A model generated the notes under the pieces. The model saw nothing but the letters and a program-made list of their open reading frames with translations, was not told where the DNA came from and made no database searches. Of a stretch of DNA of 64,000 bases, positions 37,586-50,020 are shown in pieces. Position 1 is the first letter of the stretch; every line of letters begins with the position of its first letter. The position numbers and the translations under genes are program-made. The stretch covers positions 15,091,001 to 15,155,000 of the forward strand of contig OX031058.1 in NCBI GenBank assembly GCA_943736015.1, given 5' to 3'. The stretch is from Tridacna crocea. Lineage: Eukaryota > Mollusca > Bivalvia > Cardiida > Cardiidae.

Positions 37586-37793
37586 TTAACCCTTGGGCTA
37601 CTAAGCGCGACTTACTGACCTATTGCGGACAATGTAGATCAAGATCAGACTGCACAGAACATGCAGTCTGATCTTGGATCTACACTGTCCGATAAGGGGA
37701 TATTTCCCTTAACATAACTTTGAAATTGCAATAGTTCAGCTTTTACTATCGAATCGAAAAATTCATTGCAGTTATTAAGCAGGAAAGGGTTAA
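37586..37793. mobile_element. Family-G MITE, full length
   Basis: TTAACCCTTGGGCTACTAAG to AAGCAGGAAAGGGTTAA, with a stem of over 30 bp around CACAGAACATG. Confidence 0.9.
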
Positions 37794-37821
37794 TAAAAGC
37801 CATTTCTGTCAAGAAAAGATG

Positions 37822-37903
37822 TAGAAGAATTAGAAGAAGAAGAAAGAGAAGCAGAAGAAGAAGAAGAAGAAGAAACACAACGAAAGAAGAAGAAAAAGAT
37901 GAC
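37822..37903 (+). repeat. (AAG)n microsatellite
   Basis: AGAAGA-rich tract followed by GAT-rich units to about 37925. Confidence 0.9.
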
Positions 37904-38527
37904 GATGATGAAGATGATGATGCATTGGAGGAGGAATCTTTCTGTTTGCTGAACATGTCCATATATTCGGCACTATATGGGTATAAATATCATTACTCAA
38001 TATCTTAATCTTACTTATCTCAGAGTGAAAGTTTCGGGAGCACCTGGGTTAAAAGGGTTTGCTTTACATTTAACTTCTTTTTTCCATTAATCTTAATTAT
38101 ACAGTTAAAATGTTTGCCAAAGTGTCGACCTCTACACAAGATTTTTAGTGTGTGTGTTTTTTTTTTTCGTGCAATGAACTTAAATAAAACCGTGAGAAAC
38201 TTTATTAAACCGCTTCTAGAACTCTACATGTTATTTCTCTTACTAACCCAAAACCTTATTCAAGCCCCCACCCCCCCTCCCCCCCTCAAAAAAAAAAAAG
38301 AAAAAAATACCCACCCCGATACTCATTCGGGAACGGGAACAGTTTCGAAAATCATTTCCGGGGACAGTCGTTACGATTCTCCTTTCTCTTTAGAAAACCA
38401 TTAAACATAACTATAAACATATCGGTAACTCTCAAGACTTAAAGCTAATGGTGAGAGTTCGAACCCCGGATTCGTAAAGCGTTTTTTCTTTTAGGAGTAT
38501 TAAAAGACATTACAATGGAATTATCTG

Positions 38528-38699
38528 GGCCCGTATTCACCATCTATTCTTAAGAATATTCTAAATGTAAATCTCCGACATTTTCAAAATTTGAAATTTT
38601 GGTTTAGCCAATCGGAAGTTGCGTTACTATCAAATTTAGAAAATTAGCGAGACTGAGACCAAGAACGTTCTCAAGGAAGGATGGTGAATACGGGCCCTA
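38528..38699. mobile_element. Family-E MITE
   Basis: GCCCGTATTCACCATCTATT to GAAGGATGGTGAATACGGGC. Confidence 0.85.
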
Positions 38700-38704
38700 T
38701 CTGT

Positions 38705-39550
38705 CGCAGCTCAATATTTTTGGACCCTAAGTATGTAGGGTAGCAACCAGGACATAGACCAAGTATTTAGGGAATAGGCCTACCTGATATCTAAAAAGAT
38801 AGAACCCATAAATAGAAGAACTGGCTTCCATACCGATACGGACATACTTCTGAATACTATGGACACGTTCAAATTAAATCCAAAGAAATGCACTCTTGAG
38901 TAAGTATTTTGTGAACCCAAATGTACGCTAGGTCTTCTGTTGCTTGTGAAATGACTTTAAGGTTTAGATTGTTCTCATTGTCCCCTGAAATCATGTATTG
39001 ATTGAATCTAAAAATGAAGAAAGGAAGCTGTAAATGATCTATCCACGTTTCGAGGTCGAAAAAGGCAAATGATTCATGTTTATTGACCAAAAAAGCCTCA
39101 GGAAGTTGGGTCCTCAAACCTGTTGTCTAAATCGTTTATGTAATTTATTATGTAGGTGAGTCAGTCTACCTCTGTATCCTTTGTACAGTAACTAAAACTT
39201 AGGCTTAGTAAAACACAACTCTTATTTTTCCCAGTGTAGATCTAAGATCCGATGGCTCAGAAAAAGCAGACTGGACTTAGATCCTCATCGTCCAATTCTT
39301 TGAGAACCATTCTAATTAAAATGCACTCTGAGATATAGATTCCAAAGTCCTTTTAAACAGGTTAATAAATATGTTCTTCATTTTTTTTTGTGTGTAAATA
39401 ATAATATTCACGTTTTCGTGCTGAGAGGGTTCGGCCAATTCCAGATCTTCTCAGTGTCTTTTTTCGGTGCAGATGAATGATCGTTTCGCCTTTGATTTAT
39501 AATCTGTAACAAATGTTTACCGTTTGAAAAAAAAACTGTCTGCCCATATG
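38705..39550. other. Non-coding stretch
   Basis: No recognisable feature. Confidence 0.45.
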
Positions 39551-39564
39551 TTCCGTTGTTATTG

Positions 39565-40000
39565 TATCCTTCATTACCAGATGGCAAAATTTTAATCTTG
39601 TTAAAGTTGAAAGAATTCGTAGATCATGCATTATTTGTGGCTAATATGATAAAATTTATCTTTTTGATGGTAGAAAACATTATCAGAAAAGGAGGAAATG
39701 CTAATTAACTTATTACTAGACGACAGTATTTTAGACTTGTCGAAAGCATTTACACACGACAAAATGAAAGTGACTGAAAATTTGAATTTCGTTTTGTGAA
39801 GGGTTGAAAACATTGTGAGAAAAGGAGAAAATGCTGTTTACCAGCATTTTCTCCTTTTCCCACAATGTTTTCCAAAGGCTTCTTTCTCAGGGTCGTCAAA
39901 AGTAGGGATTGTGTGATAATGGGTTAACATCATTTTCTTTTTTCTCCACCTTTTTTTTAAAGGACTCTTTCTCAGGGTCATTAAAACTCTGGATTATTAT
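39565..40000. mobile_element. Family-A MITE nested inside another family-A MITE
   Basis: The outer copy runs about 39565-39703 and resumes 39928-40000. The inner copy is 39704-39927 with TTAA at both ends. The insertion point is the loop of the outer hairpin. Confidence 0.8.
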
Positions 40001-40239
40001 AAAACTCTGGATTATGCATCTCTGATGCAACAATGTCTATGCGGTGAAGCCGCCGCTGACTTCGAAAAGATGATGTACGAAGTACTGGTGAAGGAAAGGT
40101 CTTGGTACGCTTGGGTATGTGCAGTAAGAGCCGCAACATGATTTGAAGCATATACGAAAAAATACACATAAGCTCAATGCAGTTCAGTGATGCAAGTTGC
40201 ATTATACCAAACAAGACATCACAATCATGGATCCAGAAA

Positions 40240-40330
40240 TTTACAAAGCGCAAAGGTTTTGATTCATACCCTGCCCGGACTGCGCTGGCTGATATGAATC
40301 GATACTTCTTTACAGATGCATAGAACACAG
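40240..40330. mobile_element. Family-D MITE fragment
   Basis: GATTCATACCCTGCCCGGACT / TGATATGAATCG stem and CAGATGCAT. Confidence 0.65.
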
Positions 40331-40769
40331 CACATGCCTCACATGAATATTTTCAAAGTCTTGCTGCCGCGAATATGTTTTGGGAGGCAATGTGAGTCAG
40401 TAAGAAAGGTGATATAAGAGGTGGTGACACATCCACAATGTGGCTTTAAAGTTGATGTCTGCACACAATGTAATTTATAACCGTCTAACCCTTAGGATCA
40501 GCAAGGCTAATCACAAGCACACCAACGAGCAGTCTGATCTTCCTTTTACACTGTCTTATTTGCTGTGTATAATCATAAGTATCTTCGAAAACACAAAAAA
40601 TAAAAAAGAGCTCTATTTGGCTATTTTTTATTTGTCATCAATTATTTAAGGAATATGTTCATCGCATCTAAAGAGTTTTACACTGGGGATTAAAATGCAA
40701 ACCTCTTCTCTATGTGTCTGTCCATAATTTATAACAGCAATGATGCACTGAGTCAGCCCTAAAACGCTT

Positions 40770-40990
40770 TACAACATGTTTTGACAACTTTGTGGATGAA
40801 GGCTTTTGAAAACATTGGAGAAAAATGAGAACATTCTGGTTACCAACATTTTCTCTTTTTTTTACCCCAAATGTTTACCAGCCTTTCAAAGAAACTCAAA
40901 TTATTTGAACTGCAAATAATGTGTGGCCTGCATGGGCTTTCAATATATGGAAGAGTCAAAAAATCTTGTCACCTGGTAAAGGGTCAAACC
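40770..40990. mobile_element. Family-A MITE, degenerate
   Basis: GAAAACATTGGAGAAAAATG, CTGGTTACCAACATTTTCTC, CCTGGTAAAGGGTCAA. Confidence 0.65.
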
Positions 40991-41344
40991 CTTTCGCTGC
41001 CAACCAAATAAGATTTACTTTGTACGAGCACTGAATGTAGTTTTTACAAGGCTATTAAGTGTGACTTAAGTTATATTTCAGTGCCAGCTATCGGAAGGTG
41101 TTGATCCAGAATCAGACAGTCTGACTGCACGTTTTGTGATCTTGATCTTCGCCGTCTGTAAAATCTACTGTAGTCACCGTTGGCAGTGAGTCAGCCCATA
41201 ATCCGTGTTTACAGAGGATGTTTAGGACAGGGGGATTTTAATCCGATAAAATACAATACGTTATTTAATGTTGACATAAGAGTTTTGATCCCTGTCAATA
41301 GTATGAATTGATGCACATTGATGGATTGATCAGTAGCCCAGTAG

Positions 41345-41490
41345 ATGGATGGATGGATGGATGGGTACATAGGAAGGTGTATGGATAAGTAGGTTGATGG
41401 ATGGATCGATGGGTCGATCGTGGCGCCTTGTAAGCCATGGATTAATGGGTTTCAGGACAAATTGATTGATGAATAGATTGATTGATTGAT
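41345..41490 (+). repeat. (GATG)n and (GATT)n simple repeats
   Basis: GATGGATG units to 41410 and GATTGATT units near 41462-41490. Confidence 0.8.
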
Positions 41491-41924
41491 ATTCGGTGGA
41501 CGGACCACTCTGTAGGCTTATTTGATGGTTACTCTGCTGGTTTCTCGGGTGGCTTGTCAGTGTACAGGCTATACATCTTGTCTTGTATTGTAAAGAATTT
41601 TCATCTGCGAGGTATGTAAATAAGCTCTTTTTAAAGCAAACAATATGCGTGCTTTCAAAGACGATCTTAAGCTTTCAACTTAAGTTTCTCATTTGAGAGA
41701 GAACATGTTTTTTTTTTTTCTAACAAAAGTGTAATATATGACTCACAAGTGTTGCGAAACTGACTAAATTTTCCCTCATCAATAACAAAAAATAGCTTGG
41801 TTTATTTACACTGTGAGCTCACGTGATTTCTGTCCCATTCATAAAAGTTTGGGAAAATTTAAACTTCTGTAAACAAAGTTTTCAACCGGGATGTCAAAGG
41901 GGTATAAATGAACTCTCTGGTAAC

Positions 41925-42115
41925 CCTTATCCTGCTCAATAGTAAGCCAATAGTAAAAACCTTAATATTGTTGTTTGAAAGGTATTTTTGGATGACAGTT
42001 TCCTCTTTAAAGGAATGTGTAGATTCAAGATCAGACTGCACGTTCTGTTCCGTCTGGTCTTAATTTGCGATGTTTGCAAGAGGTCAGTGAGTTTCGCTTG
42101 GCAGCATAAGGGTTA
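41925..42115. mobile_element. Family-G MITE, partial
   Basis: ATCCTGCTCAATAGTAAGCC, AGATCAGACTGCACGTTCTG, GCATAAGGGTTA. Confidence 0.65.
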
Positions 42116-42129
42116 CACTAAATGAAAGG

Positions 42130-42290
42130 ACTAACTCTTAACCAAACGACCACTGTTATCCATTTAGACTCGTCCAAATTGAAAGCATTTACAAATGACC
42201 AAAAAAACTTACGCAAGGATTTAAATTTGTTTTTGGAATGGTAGAAAACACCGTGAAAGAAAGGAGAAACACCAGCCTTGTTGAGCCAGC
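42130..42290. mobile_element. Family-A MITE, left half
   Basis: TAACTCTTAACCAAACGACC to GGTAGAAAACACCGTGAAAG. Confidence 0.7.
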
Positions 42291-42552
42291 TCAACATTCC
42301 AGCTCATGTGCTAACTCAATAGTAAAAATATTTATACATATGTTTCGATCAATGTCCGTTGAGCCAGCACGACATCCCAGCTCAACCACCAGCTCAACAG
42401 CAAAGTCGTACCTCGTAGAAACGTAGAAAACATTGCAGGCGAAGAAAAACATGGTTATAGTTTCAAATATATGATATTAGTGATTATAATCTTGATAAAG
42501 GGCAATCTCCATCTCCCAACAAAACCTTTGAATAGACACGTGATCAATACAG

Positions 42553-42768
42553 TTAACCCTTTATCAAACAATCCCTGGTTTTTACGACCCTGAAATGAAA
42601 GCCTTTTGAAAACATTGTGCGAAAAAGAGAAAATGCTTGTAACCAGCATTTCCTCCTTATCACACAATGTTTTCTACCATTTCCATTTGTGAATTACGTT
42701 TATTTTGTCATCTACAAGTGCTTTCAATATGAACCAGTCTCGAAATTTATTGTTTGGCAAAGGGTTAA
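42553..42768. mobile_element. Family-A MITE
   Basis: TTAACCCTTTATCAAACAATCC to TGTTTGGCAAAGGGTTAA. Confidence 0.88.
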
Positions 42769-43219
42769 GCCATCGTCACCTAAGAGTATTCGGTTCACAA
42801 GAGGATTTGCGGTTGGAGAGGCGGGGCATGTGACTAATGTCGTATTCAGTGTTACATACGTAAAAATAACAAAAGAACCCTGATTTATCATGAATTAATG
42901 CCTTGTGGTCAATTTGAACATGTGCAATCTCTTAAAGATACCAGTGGTCAGATACCATAGGTCACCAAAATACTGACCGCAAATTAAACTGTTTCAATAC
43001 GGCCATCGTGCGTAAGAGTTCATATGTAGGTAAATTTGTCAGAAATTCCTTAATTGGTTAAGTCCTATATACAGCAAATAAAGTTATTATCTTCAGCCAA
43101 TCTTTACTCTTTCACTGCTATTACTGAGTTAAATACTTTTTAAGACGGAGTAAATCAAGATCGGACTGCACAATAGGTGCGGTCCAGTCTTTGATATACA
43201 CTATCAGCTATCAATAAGT

Positions 43220-43475
43220 CATGCTCTGGCAAAAAGGGGGCTTAATGCAACACCGTGATAAATGATACCTGGCCAAGTCATCACATAATGATGGATTCAG
43301 AAGAGCCACATTATCAAACAACCGACGTGATCACGAGGTAAACTGGTCCTTTGACATACAGAAAATCGACCAATAGCGAAAAGTTTCGACCCAGGTCAGC
43401 CTGCGCAGACTGCGCAGGCTGATCTGGGTCAATACTTTTCGCAGATGTACTAAGCTCCCTATTTCACAGAGCATG
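43220..43475. mobile_element. Family-D MITE, full length
   Basis: ATGCTCTGGCAAAAAGGGGG to TTCACAGAGCAT; central stem CCCAGGTCAGCCTGCGCAG. Confidence 0.88.
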
Positions 43476-44499
43476 GTTAATATTCATTTGCGATGGAAAT
43501 CTACTTATAATCTTTCGTAAAATGTTCAGGCACATTGTCATTACATGAACTAGTGTTTGAAGCACCGTAAATGAAACAAAGTCCGATCACAGAGAATAGA
43601 AGAAAAAAAAAAGTGAGATAGAGAGAGAAAGAAAAAAAAAAGGAAAATCAAATCAATCACAATATATCAACGATTTTAGGTATTAAATAGTCTAACACAA
43701 GACGGCTTGACTCACACAGCAACCCATTTATCATTCATTTTGATAGATTTTGGTTTTTATCTGGACGACAGTTATTTCATTGAGAAATCTGGGGGTTTTG
43801 CGTGGCTCCATGTTTGGTCATGTAAAAACAAGAGTTTAAACTGGGACATTACAAATCGATGACACGATCTGTCCTCAAAATTACGTTTTTATTATATAAC
43901 TACAGTACACATGTTCTAGTTCAAATCTACAGGCCTAAGATGTGCTATGTGAAATGTGTGTTCAGTGTATTTGCAAAAGGTATCAGTTCAGGTCAGCCTC
44001 CGCAGTCCACACAGGCTGAACTGTAGATACTTGTTGCTATTGGTTAACATGGCGTGAAACACCATAACATTAAAGAAACTCTATTTGCAACTGACCTCTG
44101 GACCAAAGGAATGTAAGACAGCTCAAACGATAAAATTAACAGACAAGATGGAGAAAGTATAAAACAGATGAAAAGGCGGAGAAATAGAAACAAATGGATA
44201 AATGAATAGGGAAGCCACGAAAAAAAGAAAGAAAACTTGTAAGGCGATGTGTCAATACGCCACGGCGTCACAAACCGCTTTTTTACTCAAATACTAGGCA
44301 GTTTAATCCAGTAGATATTGAAAAACTAACATTAACTATAATGGTTTTCCAATTTATCTATGAGGCGTATTCGAAAGTAAACATGTTATATTGTACCCGT
44401 AAAACCCTCAATGAATAGATCTTTAAATCGAGATGAGACGAGCGGCCTGAGAAATTCAGCCAGTCTGGGATCAAAAAACCACAGACACTTAACAGTAAA

Positions 44500-44960
44500 C
44501 AAATGCATAGAGGATATTTGGTTGTTTTTTTCGGTGAAAGATCGAAATTTATTTCATCGGGTGAACATCATCTGTAACATTTTCACGGGTGGCTGTGCTT
44601 ACCGATGGTGTTCACGAGATGAAATAAATTACGATCTTCCACCGATAAAAAAACAACAAATATTCTATCTATTTCATGCGTTTAACCCTTTCTGGAACCA
44701 ACTTTATCAAAATCCAGCACTATTCTTTTCAGTTCTTCCCCGTGGCGTACCCCCTCCGCATAGCACCGCAATTACGTCAAGCGCGAGAAATGTATAAGGT
44801 AAATGACGTCATATTTCCATCTGGTTGTGAGTCACGCCCATTTTACCTAGGTAACTAGAATACAAAAAATCGGTATTTTCACTGGTTTTACCCGTGGAAT
44901 ATCGAAAAATATTTTCACTGCTATTTCTTAATATCGTACCAGAAAGCGTGAAATACAATT
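44500..44960 (+). mobile_element. Family-F MITE
   Basis: GGTGAAAGATCGAAATTTAT stem, then CCGTGGCGTACCCCCTCCGC, TGACGTCATATTTCCATCTG and GAAAAATATTTTCACTGC. Confidence 0.75.
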
Positions 44961-44977
44961 TGTCTATCCAGTCTATG

Positions 44978-45195
44978 TTAACCCTCGTCCTGCTTTTTAA
45001 TAAGGTAAGTGAAACTTTTAAGTCTGTTGTGAAAACCAAATATTGCCATTTCAAACTTTATTTTTGGTAGAAAAAATATTTCCTGATCGGACATTGTTGA
45101 TAAAAGATCAGATTGCACGAACTTTGCAATCTGATCTTGATCTACATTGTCCGTTAAAGGTCAGTGAGTCGTCGCACTCAGCCGCCTAAGGGTTG
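44978..45195. mobile_element. Family-G MITE
   Basis: TTAACCCTCGTCCTGCTTTT to TCAGCCGCCTAAGGGTTGA, hairpin AGATCAGATTGCACGAAC. Confidence 0.85.
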
Positions 45196-45309
45196 ATGTC
45201 TGACAGAATCTCAGTAACTTAAACAAAGGTGCGGCTGATCCACGTTAGCTTTTAGCACATATTTGGCGTTGTAAGAAAAACCAGTAATCAACATAATTTT
45301 TCAACATAA

Positions 45310-45540
45310 TTCAACATAATACCGTGGACCATGTGATACAAGCTACCGACCATGACTTATGTGACACAAGCTTTTGGTCATGACACATGTGATACAGGCT
45401 ACTGGACGTAAGCCCGGTTGTGAGCCATGTGATACAAGCTATCGGCCGTAAGCAATAGAGTTCAGGGTTTCTGCCGTGAGACATGTGATACAACCAATCG
45501 CCTATGGCACATGTGATACAAGCTATCGACCGTAAGCTTC
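45310..45540 (+). repeat. Minisatellite of about 30 bp period
   Basis: Diverged units built on CATGTGATACAAGCTATCGG and CCGTAAGC; some units are longer. Confidence 0.8.
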
Positions 45541-45904
45541 ATGGGGTTAAGGTTTTGTTAAACACATAAGTTTCCCATGCGTCGTGTTTATATCTCAAAC
45601 AAATCCAGAAAAGGAAACTTGCTTGGGTTACATTTTTAACGTTAACGACGCATATTTCAACGTTACCTTTATTCCTTTCCGCGCCATTGGCGAAGCCACT
45701 GGCTTTTGCGGATGGTATTGGGACTGTTGCACCTGAGTCAAACAAGTCCCAAGTTTCTTAGACCTTTCATAAGGCTTTGACATATGCGTGAGTTGCTCAT
45801 GCCAGGTGATGAACTCTTTATAAAACAATTCAGAGTTTTTAGACCTATAGAATGATATTTTTTTCTAAAAAACATATCTGTATTGTGAGAAGTAAAAAAA
45901 GAAA

Positions 45905-46480
45905 CCTCTATCGACCACCATTTTCTCCATCTTGCTCAATATTTTCTACCGTTTCAGAGACAAATCCCAAAATTTGAGCCACGTCTTTATATGTTTTTTT
46001 TTTGAAATTCTAATAATTTGGACAAATCCTAATTTATGTCGTTTGGTAAAGACTTAACCCATTACCACACAATCCCTACTTTTGACGCCCCTGATAGAGA
46101 AGCCCTTAGAAAGCATTGTGGGAAAAGAAGAAAATGCTTGTAACCAGCATTTTCTCCTTTTCCCACAATGTTTTCTTCCCAATCTTAAACAAATTTAAAT
46201 TTTTAGTCACCTTAATTTTATCTTCTGCAAATGCTTCCAATTTGGACTAGTCCAAAATTCCGTTGTTTGGTAAAAAGTTAACACAACCCCAAGTTTTAAC
46301 GACCATAATGATGAAGGGTTTTGAAAACAATTTTGAAAAAAGGAGAAAGTGCTGGTAGCAATGTTTTCTACCCTTTCAGAAAAAGAAGATTCAGCTTTAG
46401 ACTCACACTTATTTTGTAGTTTACACCTGATTTAAAGTTGGACATTCTAAAGCTATGTCGCCTGGTATAGAGGTTAGCCC
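45905..46480. repeat. Three adjacent family-A MITEs sharing TTAA borders
   Basis: About 45905-46057 (partial), 46054-46281 (full) and 46278-46480 (degenerate). The neighbours use the same TTAA. Confidence 0.75.
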
Positions 46481-46484
46481 GTAA

Positions 46485-47825
46485 AGCACCTTATACCATT
46501 ACATGAAAACGTACATGCATAATTATTTCAGACATAATTACCGAAAAGTTTAGTACTTTACTATAATTACTTATAAAACTTCATGATGCTTAAACCACTC
46601 TCAAAAGTAAGTTAGTTGTTCAAGAACATAAGCTGCTGGCTTATTCATGTCTTTCTGACGTTTCATTTGTAGCAGGCGGGCAGTGTCTTGTCAAAAGACA
46701 TCCTCACGTGGCAGTTACCTCCATCCAGGATCTTACCAGGTTTTCTCGGGTTTGGCCGAAGTAAGTGGTAATTTTTATAAATTTCACTGATTAAAGGGTT
46801 AAAAGTGATTGCAAACAAACAAAACTTGGACAGAAAAGAAAAACAGTCTACGTTGTAATTTTGTGAACCAGGACGCCCGCCCACTCAATTTCTTATAATT
46901 CAATATTTGGATGTTTAAATATCGTTTAGAGGTCAGCTTACCTTAATGTAAACACCACAAATCTTTCGTTCATGAATACAAACGTAACCCCTTATACCTC
47001 ATGGGGACGACTGCAGGAGCATATTCCATTTACCTGTTCTAGCAAGATGTTTTATGATCTGGAATGTTCTTCTGGAATGTGAGAAATGAATATTTCAGAA
47101 CACATACACTGTTCTGGAATTCTGTTCGAAATGGAGCATTTTCGGGACATGATTCTAGTCAATAACGAAATGAATGTATATGGCCATGATGGATGGTGCC
47201 AGAGCTACTGTCTTAGCTGAGCCAATGGGTGATATGATTAGCTGCGGAAATGGAGAAGAGATTGACACCGACGAGTCTACAATGCTCCTATTTATGGAGT
47301 TCATATCGTAATCAAGACATTTGCAAGTTTTGCCACAAGGAATTGTCCGTCTTACAGGCATCTTGTATCACCTGTAGCAACCGTTCAGCAGGAGCACCTC
47401 ACTGATTAATTAGAACAGTCAGAACATGTTATAAAGAACATTGCACAGTTTTCCAAAATACACCATTCACCTTAACACGTTCCGAGTGTCTTGGAACAGC
47501 GAAAGAAATGCGCCCCAGGTCACTATTAAAAATATTGTAGCAAATAGGGAAGTTCAAATGCCGGGGTCGGTGGTCTTTGTAATATCGTTCGTGTTTATAA
47601 CATACTTATGAAAATAATTTTCGAATAGATCTAAATCGTGTTTATGTGTTCATTCATATATCTATCAAATTTTCAAAACAATTTTTAATGATCTTCGACC
47701 AAACGTAAATTGATGAATTACGTTAATAAACCAATGACATATTTTCAATTATCATATATCTTATTGTGAATAAGACAGAGTCTCAAGTTGAGCAACATAA
47801 GTATTTCGTAGAATGAAAACAACTA
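46485..47825. other. Non-coding stretch
   Basis: No recognised gene. A 68-residue minus-strand frame at 47155-47361 has no motif. Confidence 0.4.
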
Positions 47826-47831
47826 TAGAGG

Positions 47832-48160
47832 GTGTTTGGAGTTTTTTTACGGTGAAAGATCGAAATTTATTTCATCTCGTGAACATTATCGGTAATATTT
47901 TCACGGGTGGCGCTGCCATTCGTGAAAATATTACCGATGATGTTCACGAGATGAAATAAATCTTTATCTCTCACCGAAAATAAACAAATATTCTTTTTTT
48001 TTTCATGCTTTTACCCCTTTGGGTGGAACTTAATCAAAATCAGTACAGTTCTTTTCGGTTATACCCCGTGGCGTACCCCCTTCCGCATAGCAACGCATAC
48101 AATATTACGTCATTCGCGAGAAGTGCAAGGTAAATGAGGTCATATTTCCATCTGCCTTAA
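47832..48160 (+). mobile_element. Family-F MITE, partial
   Basis: GGTGAAAGATCGAAATTTAT / ATAAATCTTTATCTCTCACC stem and GTGGCGTACCCCCTTCCGCA. Confidence 0.75.
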
Positions 48161-49017
48161 GGTTAAATTCATTTCTACTAAACGCAATAGGGGATTTGGT
48201 CTTCCCAGATATTGTGTGTGCAATGAGATCATTTACATAAGCAGTATTGTATTTTTAGAAACATAATTCCCAAATCTAATTGACAGATGAGAGAAACAGT
48301 TGAAGAGAGGGAAACAAGATTGTTTGGAAAAATAAGACCAATAGGAATGTTGATATCAGCATTTTGTCCTTTCTGCAAAATGATGCCTATTTTTTCCCAA
48401 AATGATAATCCAGTCATGTCAGCCACTTTCAATACTCTGTAAAATTCTTTCAAGATGGGGAACTCTTCAAAATAATGTGGTCTGTTAACGAGTTCATTTG
48501 AGGTTATTCATAACCAAGCAGATTGATGAATTGCTATAATATCAATACTGCACCAACAAAAATAGATTTTGATTTATACAACAAGATTGTTTCCCCGTCT
48601 CAAGTTCAACGGGGAATACCCTTTCGTTGCCAGCTAAATTTATTTGACTTTGACTTTTCGACGTTGGAAAGAAGACTTCCCCTACCATGAAATATGATTT
48701 AGGTTCTGGTTAAGCATCAGGTACAAACAGTGAAGATCCAAGGTCAGACTGCGGGTTTTATGCAGTATGATTTTGTCCTACGCCGACTATAAAACTGTTT
48801 ACGTCGCCATTGTAAAGGAAAAGAGTTAATTGTAATTAGCATCAAGTTATCATCAATCAAACGATTCGCCTTATTGATAAATCACTGAATTAGGCGACGA
48901 ACTTGATGTGGCGAATCATTAACTTGTAGGATGCTAGGTAAATGAAAAGCACTTTTGGAAAGCAGAAGGTAGAAAGCAATGCCTAAAGAAAAGAAATGTT
49001 TAAACTTAATGTATTCT

Positions 49018-49263
49018 TTAACGCTTTACTAAACAATCCCTGTTTTTTACGACCTTGAGAGAGAAGCCTTTTGAAAACATGGTGGGAAGAGGAGAAAATG
49101 CTGGTAACCAGCATTTTTCCTCTTCCCACCATGTTTTCTACCCTGCTCGAAACAAATGTCAAGTTTTGATCTGTGTTTATTTTGTCGTCTGCAAGTGCTC
49201 TCAATTTGTACCAGTCTACAATATTATCGTTTGGTATGGAGTTAACGTTTGGTATGGAGTTAA
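49018..49263. mobile_element. Family-A MITE with duplicated right end
   Basis: TTAACGCTTTACTAAACAATCC, hairpin GGTGGGAAGAGGAGAAAATG, then GTTTGGTATGGAGTTAAC twice in tandem. Confidence 0.85.
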
Positions 49264-49629
49264 TACATAAACTGCAAAAAACAACCTGTGTTGACAATCC
49301 TGCGGAAGAAGTATTCCAGTATGAAAACATTGTGTGGAAACGAAAAAGCTGGAAATCAGTATTTTCGCCTTTCCCAAGTTCAATTGTGCATACCGTACTT
49401 GCCGTCTGTAATTATTTTCTATTTGGACAAGTCTTAAAATTTGACCTTTGACAAAGAGTTTCATAAAATCATTAAATGATAGTTGGTGTAAATCAAAGGT
49501 ATACGTTTGTATTATTGGTATGGTGTTTAAAACCGTTTTCAACCATATCTCAATACCATCACGGATATCACTGTATCTGTCCACGCTTTCTCGATGTTTC
49601 TTTTACCAGTACCTACCACAAGAGTCTTC

Positions 49630-49859
49630 TTAACCCTTAACCCCATAAAACATTATCTATGGTATCTCTAATTGACCCTTAAACACAACAAGGGTGAAGC
49701 CTTTTCTTATGTGTATATGACACATTTTGACAGCATGGAAAACATCGAGACAAAAAGTGAAATTGCTCGTGACGAGCAATTTCACCTTTTACCACAATGT
49801 CTTCAAGAGGCACCTACAAGCAACGCATAGAAATGAGTATGTATGGAGTAAACGGTTAA
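49630..49859. mobile_element. Family-B MITE
   Basis: Bounded by TTAA. Same internal sequence as the copy in the transposase intron (ATCTCTAATTGACCC, TTATGTGTATATG and the AAATTGCTCGTGACGAGCAATTT hairpin region). Confidence 0.85.
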
Positions 49860-49925
49860 GCAACTGACTGCTATGTTAGCATAGACAGAAAAAGGCAATA
49901 TTCTACCCTAATATCTGAGAAGGAA

Positions 49926-50020
49926 TGAATGAAGGAAGGAAGGAAGGAAGGACGGACGGACGGACGGAAGGAAGGAAGGGAGGAAGGAAAAACGAACGAA
50001 CGAAGATACGAACGAATAAA
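49926..50020 (+). repeat. (GAAG/GACG/GAAC)n microsatellite
   Basis: GGAAGGAAGG, then GGACGGACGG, then CGAACGAACG. Confidence 0.92.

Noticed and set aside
37645-38008. Ser-rich and Arg-rich open frames
   Set aside because: Translations of the (AAG)n/(GAT)n tract next to a family-G MITE.
44411-44797. 128-residue frame
   Set aside because: Most of it runs through a family-F MITE stem.
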